A DNA stretch of 45,183 nucleotides from CAXMST01 sp032122625 (GCA_032122625.1 JAQBGG010000065.1:1-45183), one strand, 5' to 3'; counted from the stretch's first letter, positions 16,443 to 24,353 are shown. Notes: generated by a model from the sequence alone, not told the origin. A program made the numbers and translations.

Positions 16443-18176
16443 TTGAGCTCCAGTTCCCAACACGCACGACGTAATCGCCGAGTTCTGATCCGCGCGGTGC
16501 CCTTGGTGCTGCTCGCTGCAGCGGCCTTCGTCGCTGGGGCGATGACCGCCTCCGGCTCCTCCGAGCTCGATTCGGCGAAACGCTTTGCGGCTGCGTGGGA
16601 GGTCCAGGACTTCGATGCGATGTATGCCGAGCTGACGACCTCGGCAGCCGGGAAGTACGACGCCGAGGCGTTTACGAAGGCCTACGCAAAGGCCCAGCAG
16701 ACCGCGACCGTGGAGACGATCAAGGTCGGCGAGGCCCGCGGGCCGATCGACCAGAACCGGGGAGAGGTCGTGCCGGTAGAGGTCGAGGTAGGCACCGACT
16801 CGTTCGGAACGATCAACGGCGAGCTCGGGATCCCGGTCGCCGACGGCGCTGTCGACTGGCGTCCGAACCTCGTCTTCCCCGGCCTCGAGCCGGAGGAGAA
16901 GCTGGTGCGGCAGACAAGCGCGCCGGAGAGGGCACCGATCCTCGCCAAGGACCGGACGCCACTGGCCTCGGGCCCGGTCGAAGCGCGAACCACGGTCGGC
17001 GCCGGCGGCATCGTCACCGGAGAGATCGGCACGCCGCCGACGGAGCGCGCTCGCCAGATGCGGCGACAGGGCTTCCCCGAGGAGACGCCGGCAGGTACCA
17101 ATGGACTGGAGCTCGCATTCGACGGCGTCCTGGCCGGGACGCCGGGAGGCACCCTTTACGCGGTCGGCGACGGCGCTCGGCGGGCGCTGGCGAAGGCGAA
17201 GCCAACACCGGGCAAGCCGCTGCGCACGACGCTCGATCCCCAGATCCAGCAGAGCGCGTCCGATGCTCTCGGCGGCCAGTTCGGCGGCGCAGCCGTGCTC
17301 GACGCGCGCAACGGTGAGGTGCGGGCGCTTGCAGGAATCGCCTTCTCGGCCCCCCAGCCACCAGGCTCGACCTTCAAGATCATCACCGCCACCGGGGCGC
17401 TCGAGGAGGGCATCGCCAAGCCCGACACCACCTATCCGGTGCTGACCACGACGAACGTCGGTGGGCGGGCGATCGACAACGCCGCCGAGGAATCCTGCGG
17501 CGGCACCCTCGTCTACAGCTTCGCCCACTCCTGCAACACCGTGTTCGCCCCGCTGGGGGCTGAGCTCGGGGCCGAGAGGCTGCTTGAGCTGGCGGAGCGC
17601 TTCGGCTTCAACTCACCGCCGTCGATCTATAACGCCGAGGCGACCGCCGCCACCCAGCCTGCCTCGAGCACGATTCCGAACCCGATCGGCACCGAGCTTG
17701 ACGCCGGCGTCAGCGCGATCGGGCAGGGAAGAGTCCTGGCGACCCCGTTGCAGATGGCGTCGGTGGCTCAGACGATCGCCAATGACGGCGTGCGATCCAC
17801 AACCTCGATGGTCAAGGACCCGGAGCTCTCCTCAGACGTGGGCGATGTCAAGGTGACGACGCCGGAGATCGCCAAAGAGGTCGGGAAGATGATGGTCGAG
17901 GTGGTTCGCACGGGAACCGCAAGAGCTGCCTCGCTCCCCGACGTCGTCGTCGCCGGCAAGACCGGGACCGCCGAGCTCGGCCCGAAGGCCGGCTTCGTCC
18001 CCGACCCCGACAACCCCGACGCCGAACCCGAGCTCGAGGTCGATGCCTGGTTTGCGGCGTACGCCCCGGCGAAGAAGCCGAAGCTCGTGGTCGCGGTGAT
18101 GATCGTCAACGCCGACGGCGACGGTGGCGTGATCGCAGCGCCGATTGCCCGCGAGATCCTCGCCGCGGGGCTGTAG
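16443..18176 (+). CDS. Class B penicillin-binding protein (transpeptidase, NTF2-like N-domain)
   Basis: A TTG at 16443 opens 577 residues. Residues 14-36 form a signal-anchor. Residues about 41-145 (SAKRFAAAWEVQDFDAMYAELT) are an NTF2-like MecA_N domain, followed by a PBP-dimer-like region. The transpeptidase domain has all three motifs: nucleophile Ser309 in PGSTFK, SCN at 363-365 and KTGTAE from 506. It would cross-link peptidoglycan in the outer face of the membrane. The NTF2 domain is shared with PbpA/PBP2a-type proteins; low beta-lactam affinity cannot be inferred. No ribosome site precedes the TTG. Confidence 0.9.
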   Translation: MSSSSQHARRNRRVLIRAVPLVLLAAAAFVAGAMTASGSSELDSAKRFAAAWEVQDFDAMYAELTTSAAGKYDAEAFTKAYAKAQQTATVETIKVGEARGPIDQNRGEVVPVEVEVGTDSFGTINGELGIPVADGAVDWRPNLVFPGLEPEEKLVRQTSAPERAPILAKDRTPLASGPVEARTTVGAGGIVTGEIGTPPTERARQMRRQGFPEETPAGTNGLELAFDGVLAGTPGGTLYAVGDGARRALAKAKPTPGKPLRTTLDPQIQQSASDALGGQFGGAAVLDARNGEVRALAGIAFSAPQPPGSTFKIITATGALEEGIAKPDTTYPVLTTTNVGGRAIDNAAEESCGGTLVYSFAHSCNTVFAPLGAELGAERLLELAERFGFNSPPSIYNAEATAATQPASSTIPNPIGTELDAGVSAIGQGRVLATPLQMASVAQTIANDGVRSTTSMVKDPELSSDVGDVKVTTPEIAKEVGKMMVEVVRTGTARAASLPDVVVAGKTGTAELGPKAGFVPDPDNPDAEPELEVDAWFAAYAPAKKPKLVVAVMIVNADGDGGVIAAPIAREILAAGL

Positions 18177-18359
18177 CGAGGCTGGCCTCGCGCTGATCAA
18201 CCGGCAGTTCTCCTCAGCGCACGAACGCGGTCAGGGCCAGGCTGACGTCTTGAGCCGTCAGCGGGCCGAACCGGAGTGTCCATGCGTCTTCTGCCACTCA
18301 CGCGTGCGCGAACCGGGCTACCTTTTCCCCGCAATCGGTGTCTAATGCAGCCCGGTTCG
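18176..18359. terminator. Three inverted repeats between convergent genes
   Basis: The gap between the PBP and lipoprotein genes holds three perfect inverted repeats. GCGAGG/CCTCGC (18176-18181, 18186-18191) starts on the last base of the stop codon. GCTGACG/CGTCAGC sits at 18241-18247 and 18256-18262. CGAACCGGGCT/AGCCCGGTTCG sits at 18309-18319 and 18349-18359 with a 29-base loop. None has a T-tract. Together they probably separate the converging transcripts. Confidence 0.35.
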
Positions 18360-18408
18360 GGGCTGGCCGGCCAAGGACAGACCGCTGGCCGGGCCGCGGG
18401 GTCTCGGA

Positions 18409-18957
18409 CTAGATGTCGAGCTCGATCGTCCCGTTCTCCCCGTCGGGACCGGGGATCTCGAGCTCCAGCGGCCGGTTGTCGGTCGCCGCGGTGTCGATCA
18501 GGTAGAGCACCATCGAGCCCTTGATCGGTCCGCTGGCGGGCGCGCTGTCGATCGCGGGGAGCTGGCCTCCGGCCGGGATCTCGGCCCCGAGCGGCAGCGC
18601 GAACGGGTTCTCGATCTCGAGCGGCTCGAAGGTCTCCCGGCGGCTGGTCGTGATCGTGAACGAGGAGGCAATGGCCTGCGCTTCCTCACCCTCGTTCTGG
18701 ATTCGCATGAAAACGGCGAGGTAGTCCTGGCCGGCGTCGGGATCGGGGAGCCCCTCAAGGTAGCCGCTGTCCTCGGCGCCGCTGGGATTCAGGAAGCGGG
18801 TGATCTGGACGTTGTAGAGCAGGCTCCCGAGCTCCAGCGGCTCACCCTCGACGGCGTGCAGCTCGTCCTCTTCATTGCTGTTCCCGCAGCCGGCGATCAG
18901 GCCCGGGGCAAGCAGAACGAGCGCGAGCAAAGACAGCTTTCTGGTGGTCCGACGCAT
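18409..18957 (-). CDS. Lipoprotein, DUF4352-like
   Basis: The ATG at 18957 gives 182 residues with a classic lipoprotein signal: MRRTTRKLSLLALVLL, then GLIAGC with the acylated Cys24. The mature part begins with an acidic linker and then reads GSLLYNVQITRFLNP, DYLAVFMRIQNEGEEAQ and FTITTSR. This is the beta-sandwich pattern of DUF4352-type (telokin-like) lipoproteins, whose function is unknown. The longer open frame upstream of 18957 is Arg/Pro-rich and would bury the signal. A TATAGA box (18971-18976, minus strand) lies 13 bases before the ATG. Confidence 0.82.
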   Translation of the reverse strand: MRRTTRKLSLLALVLLAPGLIAGCGNSNEEDELHAVEGEPLELGSLLYNVQITRFLNPSGAEDSGYLEGLPDPDAGQDYLAVFMRIQNEGEEAQAIASSFTITTSRRETFEPLEIENPFALPLGAEIPAGGQLPAIDSAPASGPIKGSMVLYLIDTAATDNRPLELEIPGPDGENGTIELDI

Positions 18958-19024
18958 GCGAGGGCGGAAGTCTATAGGCGCGGGCCGGGTGAGTCGCCGC
19001 GCCGGTTGCGATCCATCCTGAGAC

Positions 19025-19522
19025 TCAGATCCGGCTCGCACCGCCGACGTGCACGGACTCAATCGGCTCGCCGCTCTCGAGCATGTCGCGCAGCCTCTTC
19101 AGAGCCTTCAGCCACTGTTTGCGGTACCAACGGGACGCCCCGAGGTGGGCCTTGGCCTTGTCGCTGCGCATCTCGGGCTCGGCCCAGAAGGTGACCGTCA
19201 GCTCGGTCGTCGCGCCGGGGCCTTCGACGAGCTCCCAGGCGGTGCCCACGGCCATCCGATCGCTGCGCGAGCCATGGCCGCGTTCGATGATCCTGTGAGG
19301 CGCCTCGAGCTCGGTGATCACGGTCTCCATCCACATCGGGAAGCCCCTGGCGTCGGCATAAAACCGCGCCGCTGCCCCGATCCCGCGGGACTCGAGCCGC
19401 TGCAGGTGGTACTGGTCGGCAAAGTGGTCGCAGAACGCGGGCCGGTAGGCGAGATCGGAGAGCACCTCGAAGACGCGCTCCCGGGGGGCGTCGATCGAGA
19501 TGGTTGCGACCACAGGTCCCAT
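19025..19522 (-). CDS. SRPBCC (START-like) ligand-binding protein
   Basis: Starting at ATG 19522 the product has 165 residues: MGPVVATISIDAPRERVFEVLSD, the usual first strand and helix of a polyketide-cyclase/dehydrase-type SRPBCC fold. Later come AARFYADARGFPMWMETVI, a W-E-L strand followed by TTELTVTFWAEP, and a long C-terminal helix (LKALKRLRDML). These proteins bind a hydrophobic small molecule in a central cavity; the ligand here is unknown. The frame is open further upstream, but TAGAAT followed by 10 bases fits a start at 19522. Confidence 0.82.
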   Translation of the reverse strand: MGPVVATISIDAPRERVFEVLSDLAYRPAFCDHFADQYHLQRLESRGIGAAARFYADARGFPMWMETVITELEAPHRIIERGHGSRSDRMAVGTAWELVEGPGATTELTVTFWAEPEMRSDKAKAHLGASRWYRKQWLKALKRLRDMLESGEPIESVHVGGASRI

Positions 19523-19532
19523 CGGCGCGGCG

Positions 19533-19538
19533 ATTCTA
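19533..19538 (-). promoter_or_regulatory. -10 box TAGAAT for the SRPBCC gene
   Basis: TAGAAT on the minus strand is followed by 10 bases and ATG 19522, which would leave a 5' leader of only a few bases. Confidence 0.4.
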
Positions 19539-19617
19539 TCCCCACAGGCCATCGCCAGGCCATCGCGATGATCCTGGCGCGGAAGGAGCCACCCGGCGCA
19601 CGGCGAAGCTGAGCAGC

Positions 19618-19926
19618 ATGGAAGCCGCCACGACGACCCGCTCCGGACTGATGATGCGAGATGGTGCGATCCCCGCCGCACCCCCACTTCCGGTCAACCT
19701 CGACAAAGCTCCGACCCAACCGATCGACGGTGTCGCGAATTGCTACTGCTGCGAGCGCTTTCCACTCGTCGGCGAGCAGGTGATCCGGCACACCGGCCGC
19801 AAGCAGAGCGGCTGGGTCTGTGAGCGCTGCGAGGCAACCGGCAGGGGCGAGCGGATCGGCCCGCCCGTTGAGCGAGCGCGGATCCGCTCCTTCGGTGGCG
19901 CAATGAACGTTCGCCGCGTGCTCTGA
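19618..19926 (+). CDS. Small zinc-ribbon protein of unknown function
   Basis: ATG 19618 opens a 102-residue protein. Residues about 1-40 are a flexible Thr/Pro/Ala-rich N-terminus. The centre holds NCYCCERFPLVGEQ, then GWVCERCEATG, giving two CxxC pairs separated by about 27 residues: a zinc-ribbon or rubredoxin-type knuckle. The C-terminus is basic (ERARIRSFGGAMNVRR). It may bind nucleic acid or be a small adaptor, but no function can be named. The open frame reaches further upstream only by overlapping the promoter region of the SRPBCC gene. Confidence 0.65.
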   Translation: MEAATTTRSGLMMRDGAIPAAPPLPVNLDKAPTQPIDGVANCYCCERFPLVGEQVIRHTGRKQSGWVCERCEATGRGERIGPPVERARIRSFGGAMNVRRVL

Positions 19927-19984
19927 GCGCGCAAAGAGCGAACTTTTCCGAGCGCACCAGACCCGTTTGACCTGTCCTCGGGTC

Positions 19985-19990
19985 TACAAT
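19985..19990 (+). promoter_or_regulatory. -10 box TACAAT for the FHA gene
   Basis: TACAAT is close to the consensus -10 and lies 5 bases before GTG 19996 and 11 before ATG 20002. TTGACC occurs upstream (19967-19972) but only 12 bases away, too close for a standard -35 box. Confidence 0.45.
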
Positions 19991-19995
19991 AGTTA

Positions 19996-20346
19996 GTGGC
20001 GATGATTACTAATCGGTCGTTTGCGACGCCGGCCCTGCTTGCCGCGGGCGCCGGCTCCGTCGATCAGGGCGAGCCGATCGAGATCCCGCTCGGCTGGAGC
20101 CGGATCGGTCGCAGCCCGATGGCGGAGATCCGCCTCGCGGACCCGACCGTCTCACGTCGACACGCGCTCATCGTCCGGACCGAGGATGAGCGCCTGCGGG
20201 TCCTCGACGACCGCAGCCTCACGGGTATCTACCTGAACGGCGAGCGGGTTCGATGGGCCGAGCTACGCGACGGCGACGAGCTGATGATCGGCGGCGTCAA
20301 CCTCCTCGTCAAGCGCCCGGCCTCGGGCGTATCGGCCGCCGCCTGA
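19996..20346 (+). CDS. FHA domain protein
   Basis: This 116-residue protein is almost entirely one forkhead-associated domain. It shows GWSRIGRSPMAEIRLADP, then TVSRRHALIV with the Ser-Arg-Arg-His core that reads phosphothreonine, and LTGIYLNGERV with the conserved Asn. It would bind phosphothreonine-containing partners of Ser/Thr protein kinases; no kinase is in the window. Starts are possible at GTG 19996 or ATG 20002. It sits 89 bases before the ParA gene, which has its own TATAGT box, so co-regulation is possible but not proven. Confidence 0.9.
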   Translation: MAMITNRSFATPALLAAGAGSVDQGEPIEIPLGWSRIGRSPMAEIRLADPTVSRRHALIVRTEDERLRVLDDRSLTGIYLNGERVRWAELRDGDELMIGGVNLLVKRPASGVSAAA

Positions 20347-20385
20347 TCACCGACGGGCACAGCGCTACTCCCCTGGGGCGGCGTC

Positions 20386-20391
20386 TATAGT
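20386..20391 (+). promoter_or_regulatory. -10 box TATAGT for the ParA-like gene
   Basis: TATAGT lies 44 bases upstream of ATG 20436, giving an ordinary leader of about 38 bases. The -35 region is not recognisable. Confidence 0.35.
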
Positions 20392-20435
20392 CGCTGCGTG
20401 GTCCGTAGCCCCGATCAGACGGAAGCAGCGCCCCG

Positions 20436-21266
20436 ATGGCGGTGACGATCGCGGTCCTCTCCCAGAAGGGAGGCACCGGCAAGACGACGGCCGTGCGCAA
20501 CATGGCCGACGTGCTGACTCGGATCGGCCTCGATGTGCTCTCCGTCGACGGCGACCCGCAAGGCAATCTCTCCGACTACTTCGATGTCGACCCTGAGGCG
20601 CAACCGACGCTGGGCGAGGTGCTGGTCGGCCAAGCACGCGCGGCCGACGCGATCCATGGATCGGTGATCCCCGCCAACCTCGGTCTCGCCGAGGCCGAGC
20701 TCGTCCTCGCCGGCAAGATCGGCCGCGAGGTGACGCTGCGGAACGCGCTCCGGGACGTCAAACGGCGCTATGACGTCGTCCTGATCGACTGCCCGCCGAC
20801 GCTGGGGCTGCTCACCGTCAACGCCCTCGTCGCCTCCACACACGCGATCCTCTCCACTCAGGCTCAGCACTTCTCATTGCAGGGCGTCGAGCAGGCCATC
20901 GAGATCTTCAACCTTGCCCGCGACACGCTCAATCCGGAACTGGAGCTGCTCGGGGTGGTGCTGAACATCGCCAACATGCGCACCAGGCACGCCCAACAGA
21001 CCCTCGAGGCGCTCGACGAGCGATTCCCCGGAAAGGTCTTCGACACCGTGATCCGGCAGTCGATTGCCTACGCCGAGTCGGCCGAGCGGGCAGTCCCGAT
21101 CGTCGAGTACAGGCCCGATCGAGGCTGCGACTACCTGGCGCTGACCGCCGAGGTGCTCTCGCGGCTCGGCATGCCCGAGCGCCTTGCGACCCTCGAGCAG
21201 GTGCGGCGCGAGGTGCTGCCGCCGCGGGTCCTCGAGCAGACTGAGCCCGTCGGCTCCCTCGCCTGA
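20436..21266 (+). CDS. ParA/Soj-family ATPase
   Basis: The 276-residue protein carries the deviant Walker A SQKGGTGKTTAV (KGGTGKTT at 11-18) with the signature Lys. It also has SVDGDPQGNLSDYF (about 38-51) and YDVVLIDCPPTLGLLTVNAL (Walker B, about 112-131). These are ParA features: a dimerising ATPase that binds DNA nonspecifically and positions cargo. No ParB gene or parS-like site is seen next to it, so it is an orphan ParA that may place a protein complex rather than the chromosome. The C-terminal 25 residues are a charged extension. Confidence 0.92.
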   Translation: MAVTIAVLSQKGGTGKTTAVRNMADVLTRIGLDVLSVDGDPQGNLSDYFDVDPEAQPTLGEVLVGQARAADAIHGSVIPANLGLAEAELVLAGKIGREVTLRNALRDVKRRYDVVLIDCPPTLGLLTVNALVASTHAILSTQAQHFSLQGVEQAIEIFNLARDTLNPELELLGVVLNIANMRTRHAQQTLEALDERFPGKVFDTVIRQSIAYAESAERAVPIVEYRPDRGCDYLALTAEVLSRLGMPERLATLEQVRREVLPPRVLEQTEPVGSLA

Positions 21267-21318
21267 GGCCTGGCGCCGGCGGAGCTTCGCCCCGGCTCTG
21301 TCGGGCCCGTCGAACGAG

Positions 21319-21355
21319 TGTCAAGTTCTCCCTCATAGTCAGGGGGAACTTGACA
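21319..21355. repeat. 15-bp inverted repeat between convergent genes
   Basis: TGTCAAGTTCTCCCT (21319-21333) pairs with AGGGGGAACTTGACA (21341-21355) around a 7-base loop, with a single G-T wobble in RNA. It lies between the ends of parA and thrB. At about 47-53 % its arms are far less GC-rich than the genome, and no T-tract follows. It may be a bidirectional terminator or one copy of a dispersed palindrome; there is no second copy in the window. Confidence 0.5.
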
Positions 21356-21469
21356 GTCGCTGTTCGCGCTCCATGCATGCGCGGCCCCAGAGGCCTGCCG
21401 CGCGAGCAGCACGGTTGCGATGGCGAGGGACGCAACGGCCCCCAGCGGCGGGGCAAGCCGGTGGGCGGG

Positions 21470-22417
21470 CTAGAGCTCGACTTCGGCGCCGAAGGGGTTG
21501 AAGGGCGCTCGGACCACGTCGGCCCAGCCGCCGGCGGCGGCCATGAGGTCGCTGATCAGATCGGTGCTCGACTGCCAGTAGCTCCAGACGAGCACGCTGG
21601 GGCCGGCGCCGGAGATAGTCGCTCCCAAGGCGCCGAGGTCGCGGGCGGCCTCGACGACCTCCATCGAGCGCTCGTAGAGCGGGCGCCGGTAGGGCTGGTG
21701 GAGGCGGTCGGCGAGGCCGCGCTCGATCAGGGTCAGATCGGAGCGCTCGATCCCGAGGATCAGGTGCGAGGCGGCAGCAACGTTGTGGGCGGCGTCGGCG
21801 ATCGGCACCTGCGCCGGCATCGCCGCGCGGGCGGCCTCGGTCGGGACCTCCTCGGCGGGAATCACGACCAGCGCCTCGACGCCCTCGGGCGGCGAGAGGC
21901 GGGCGGGAACCGGGATCTGGGTCGGCGGCGGCGCCCCGGCGCCGATCTCGACTGGATCTGGCGGTGTCTGCCGGAACTGGGCGCCCGGCGGGGAGCAGAT
22001 CGTGACGCCGCCGTAGAGCGCGGCGGCGACGTTGTCGGGGTGACCCTCGATCTCACAGGCGTGGGCGAAGAGCTCCTCGCGGGAATGGCCGAGCTCGAAC
22101 AGGTGGTCGGCTGCCATCAGGCCGGCGAGGATCGCGGCAGCGCTGGAGCCGAGCCCTCGGGCGATCGGGATCTCGTTCCGCAGGACCTCGAAGCGGAGTC
22201 CGTCGGCCGGATGCAGGCGCTCGAACGAGCTGACGATCAGATTGCTGCGATCGGTTGGGATGCCCTCCCCTCCCGGCTCGATCGAGAACTCGCGGTCGGC
22301 ACTCTCGCTGACCTCGAGCTCGAGGAACAGGGAGAGCGCGGCCCCGATCACATCGAAGCCCGGACCAAGGTTGCCCGAGGACGCCGGTACCCGGACGACT
22401 CGCCGCCGCGAGGTCAC
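21470..22417 (-). CDS. thrB: Homoserine kinase
   Basis: From the GTG at 22417 the enzyme has 315 residues. It is a GHMP kinase: VRVPASSGNLGPGFDVIG at the N-terminus, the ATP-binding PIARGLGSSAAAI loop near 85-97, EGHPDNVAAALYGGV near 123-137, and a C-terminal GATISGAGPSVLVW glycine motif. It phosphorylates L-homoserine with ATP in threonine synthesis in the cytoplasm. The start is fixed by a GTGA overlap with the redoxin gene upstream. No thrC or hom is in the window, so thrB sits at the tail of an unrelated operon. Confidence 0.93.
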   Translation of the reverse strand: MTSRRRVVRVPASSGNLGPGFDVIGAALSLFLELEVSESADREFSIEPGGEGIPTDRSNLIVSSFERLHPADGLRFEVLRNEIPIARGLGSSAAAILAGLMAADHLFELGHSREELFAHACEIEGHPDNVAAALYGGVTICSPPGAQFRQTPPDPVEIGAGAPPPTQIPVPARLSPPEGVEALVVIPAEEVPTEAARAAMPAQVPIADAAHNVAAASHLILGIERSDLTLIERGLADRLHQPYRRPLYERSMEVVEAARDLGALGATISGAGPSVLVWSYWQSSTDLISDLMAAAGGWADVVRAPFNPFGAEVEL

Positions 22418-22971
22418 GGCCGCCACTTGATCGAGCAGCCGACGGGATCGGTCTCGCGGGGATCCGGCTCGCGGCCCGCCAGGGTCGCATCGAGGGCGGC
22501 GCGCAGCCACTGGGCCCGCAGCTCGGGCCGCTGGTGGTCGGCGTCGGGAGCGCCGCGGTAGGCGAGGCGCAGGTCCGGATCGAGGACGAAGACGTCGGGC
22601 GTGGTCTTCGCTCCCCAGGCACGGGCGACCGACTGATCGGCGTCGTGCAGGTAGGGAACGGGCCAGCCCTCGCCGCGGTGGCGCTCCCGCATCGCCTCGA
22701 GCGAGTCGGCGGGATAGCGCTCGGCGTCGTTGGAGTTGATCATCAGCAGGTGGACGTCGCGGTCGGCGTAGTCGGCGGCGACCTCTACCAGCCGCTCGTG
22801 CCAGGCGAGCGCGTAGGGGCAGTGGTTGCAGGTCCAGACGACGACGGTCGCGGCAGCCGCAGGCCCACCCTCCGCATCGGCTGCCGGTGGCAGGCTATGG
22901 AGCCCGCCCTCGGTGTCTGCCAACTCGAAGGCCGGGGCCGGATCGCCGATCGAGATGCCGCCCTCGCTCAT
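22414..22971 (-). CDS. Thioredoxin-like redoxin (AhpC/TSA-like, CNHC active site)
   Basis: The 185-residue cytoplasmic protein begins ISIGDPAPAFELADTEGG, typical of peroxiredoxin-like redoxins. It has a thioredoxin-type active site in VVVWTCNHCPYALAWHERL (Cys48 and Cys51, CxxC), followed by LLMINSNDAERYPADS and TTPDVFVLDPDLRLAYRG. The GCSIKW ending is characteristic of this family. It probably reduces disulfides or peroxides, but its partner is unknown. Both ends overlap neighbours by 4 bases, tying it to the small DF protein and to thrB. Confidence 0.85.
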   Translation of the reverse strand: MSEGGISIGDPAPAFELADTEGGLHSLPPAADAEGGPAAAATVVVWTCNHCPYALAWHERLVEVAADYADRDVHLLMINSNDAERYPADSLEAMRERHRGEGWPVPYLHDADQSVARAWGAKTTPDVFVLDPDLRLAYRGAPDADHQRPELRAQWLRAALDATLAGREPDPRETDPVGCSIKWRP

Positions 22972-23297
22972 GCTTGCTTCCTTTCGATCTCGCGCTCCAG
23001 TGCCTCGCGGATGTCGGCGGGGTCGGGGAGCGCGGAGATGCGCCCGTCCCGGAGCCTGTAGACGCGGCAGGTTAGACCGGCGGGGGCGTCGCCGGGGGGT
23101 TGGATGTCGCGGCCGGCGACGCGGATCGTCGGCGAGCCGATGAACTGCTCGGCATCCGCCCGCTCATCGGTCTCCACCTCACGCACCTCGACGGCCTCGG
23201 GGTCTAGGCCCAGCGCCTCCATCTGGGCCCGCAGCTCGCTCAGCGCCCGCTCCCAGGAGGGGCAGCCACGCCACCAGAGGAGCTCGACCGAGATCAC
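22968..23297 (-). CDS. Small thioredoxin-fold DF-family protein
   Basis: A GTG at 23297 gives 109 residues. ISVELLWWRGCPSWERAL has the Cys-Pro of a thioredoxin-like fold but only one Cys at the active site. The FIGSPTIRVAGRDIQPP strand with its cis-Pro and GLTCRVYR fit the 'DF family (seleno)protein' group, known from annotations but not functionally defined. It overlaps the CxxC redoxin by 4 bases and follows the sugar nucleotidyltransferase by 12 bases. A paired redox role with the downstream redoxin is inference. Confidence 0.75.
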   Translation of the reverse strand: MISVELLWWRGCPSWERALSELRAQMEALGLDPEAVEVREVETDERADAEQFIGSPTIRVAGRDIQPPGDAPAGLTCRVYRLRDGRISALPDPADIREALEREIERKQA

Positions 23298-23309
23298 CGA
23301 CAGGCCCGG

Positions 23310-24302
23310 TTACCAGTCGGCGGACGCGAGTCGGTCGGCCCCGGCCGCGATCCCGCGCGCGAGAACGCCACGCTCAGCGACTTCCGTGCCTGGCAGCAGA
23401 ACCGCCTCGTGGATCCGGGCTCCGGCGCCGATCCGCGAGCCCGCGCCGATCACCAGCGGCCCGACGAGGTGGGCCTCCGAGCCGATCTCGACGTCTCGCC
23501 CGATCAGAACCGGGCCCTTGATCTCGGCGCCGCCGTCGAGCGACGTCTCACCCACCAGCAGCTCGCCGACCGGGTCGACGGCGACGGCGCCGGCGAGCGC
23601 GTCGAGGTTGCCGGTGATGTACTCGGGAAGCGTGCCGATGTCGTTCCAGTACTGCTTGATCTCGTGGACGTGGAAGGGCACGTCGTGGGAGAGCAACGCC
23701 GGGAAGACGTCGGTGGCGAAGTCGAGTGGATCGCCCTCTGGGAAGTAGTCGAAGATCTCGGGGCTAAAGGCGTAGACCATGCAGTTGACGAGGTCGGAGA
23801 GGGCCTCGGCGGGATCCGGCTTCTCCTGGAAGCCCTGAACCCGGCCCTCACCGTCGGTGACGATCACGCCGTATTGGCTGACATCGGCGACCTGCTTGAC
23901 GGCGAGCGTGGCGACGCCGCCGTGCGCCCGATGAGCGGCGAGAAGCTCGCTGAGGTCGACGTCGGTGAGCGCGTCCCCGGCGAGGACGACGAAGGCTTCG
24001 TCATCGCCGCCGGTGAGGAAGTCGGCGACGCCGCGGACGCCCCCGGCGGTCCCAAGCAGCTGCTCCTCGTAGCGGTAGCTGATCTCCACCCCATGCTCGG
24101 AGCCATCGCCGACACAGCTCTTGACCGTCTCCGGGAACCAGTGCAGGTTGGCGATCACCTCCTCGACCCCGTGCTTGGAGAGCAACTGCACGAGGTGGGC
24201 GACGATCGGCCGGTTGCAGACCGGAACGACGGGCTTGGGGATCTCCCAGGTGATCGGGCGCAGGCGTGTGCCGAGCCCCGCTGCCATGACCATCGCTCTC
24301 AT
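23310..24302 (-). CDS. Sugar-1-phosphate nucleotidyltransferase (ManC/RmlA-like)
   Basis: The 330-residue protein begins RAMVMAAGLGTRLRPITWEIPKP, the nucleotide-binding signature of NDP-sugar pyrophosphorylases. It has LAGDALTDVDL near 108 (metal-binding Asp), GFQEKPDP near 157 and YWNDIGTLPEY near 218. The last 90 residues are a left-handed beta-helix of hexapeptide repeats (GPVLIGRDVEIGSEAHLVGP). The enzyme joins a sugar-1-phosphate to an NTP; mannose-1-phosphate or glucose-1-phosphate are the likely substrates but cannot be separated here. TAACCT (24312-24317, minus strand) lies 9 bases before the ATG. Confidence 0.87.
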   Translation of the reverse strand: MRAMVMAAGLGTRLRPITWEIPKPVVPVCNRPIVAHLVQLLSKHGVEEVIANLHWFPETVKSCVGDGSEHGVEISYRYEEQLLGTAGGVRGVADFLTGGDDEAFVVLAGDALTDVDLSELLAAHRAHGGVATLAVKQVADVSQYGVIVTDGEGRVQGFQEKPDPAEALSDLVNCMVYAFSPEIFDYFPEGDPLDFATDVFPALLSHDVPFHVHEIKQYWNDIGTLPEYITGNLDALAGAVAVDPVGELLVGETSLDGGAEIKGPVLIGRDVEIGSEAHLVGPLVIGAGSRIGAGARIHEAVLLPGTEVAERGVLARGIAAGADRLASADW

Positions 24303-24353
24303 TCGAAGGGCAGGTTATTGGACTCCGAAGGCGCCTCCGGGGCGCTGAGCCAC

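Noticed and set aside
19967..19990. TTGACC and TACAAT as a full sigma-70-type promoter for the FHA gene
   Set aside because: The spacer is only 12 bases instead of about 17, so only the -10 box is claimed.
24331..24345. GCGCC/GGCGC hairpin between the isomerase and nucleotidyltransferase genes
   Set aside because: Only five base pairs in a GC-rich gap; such matches are expected by chance.
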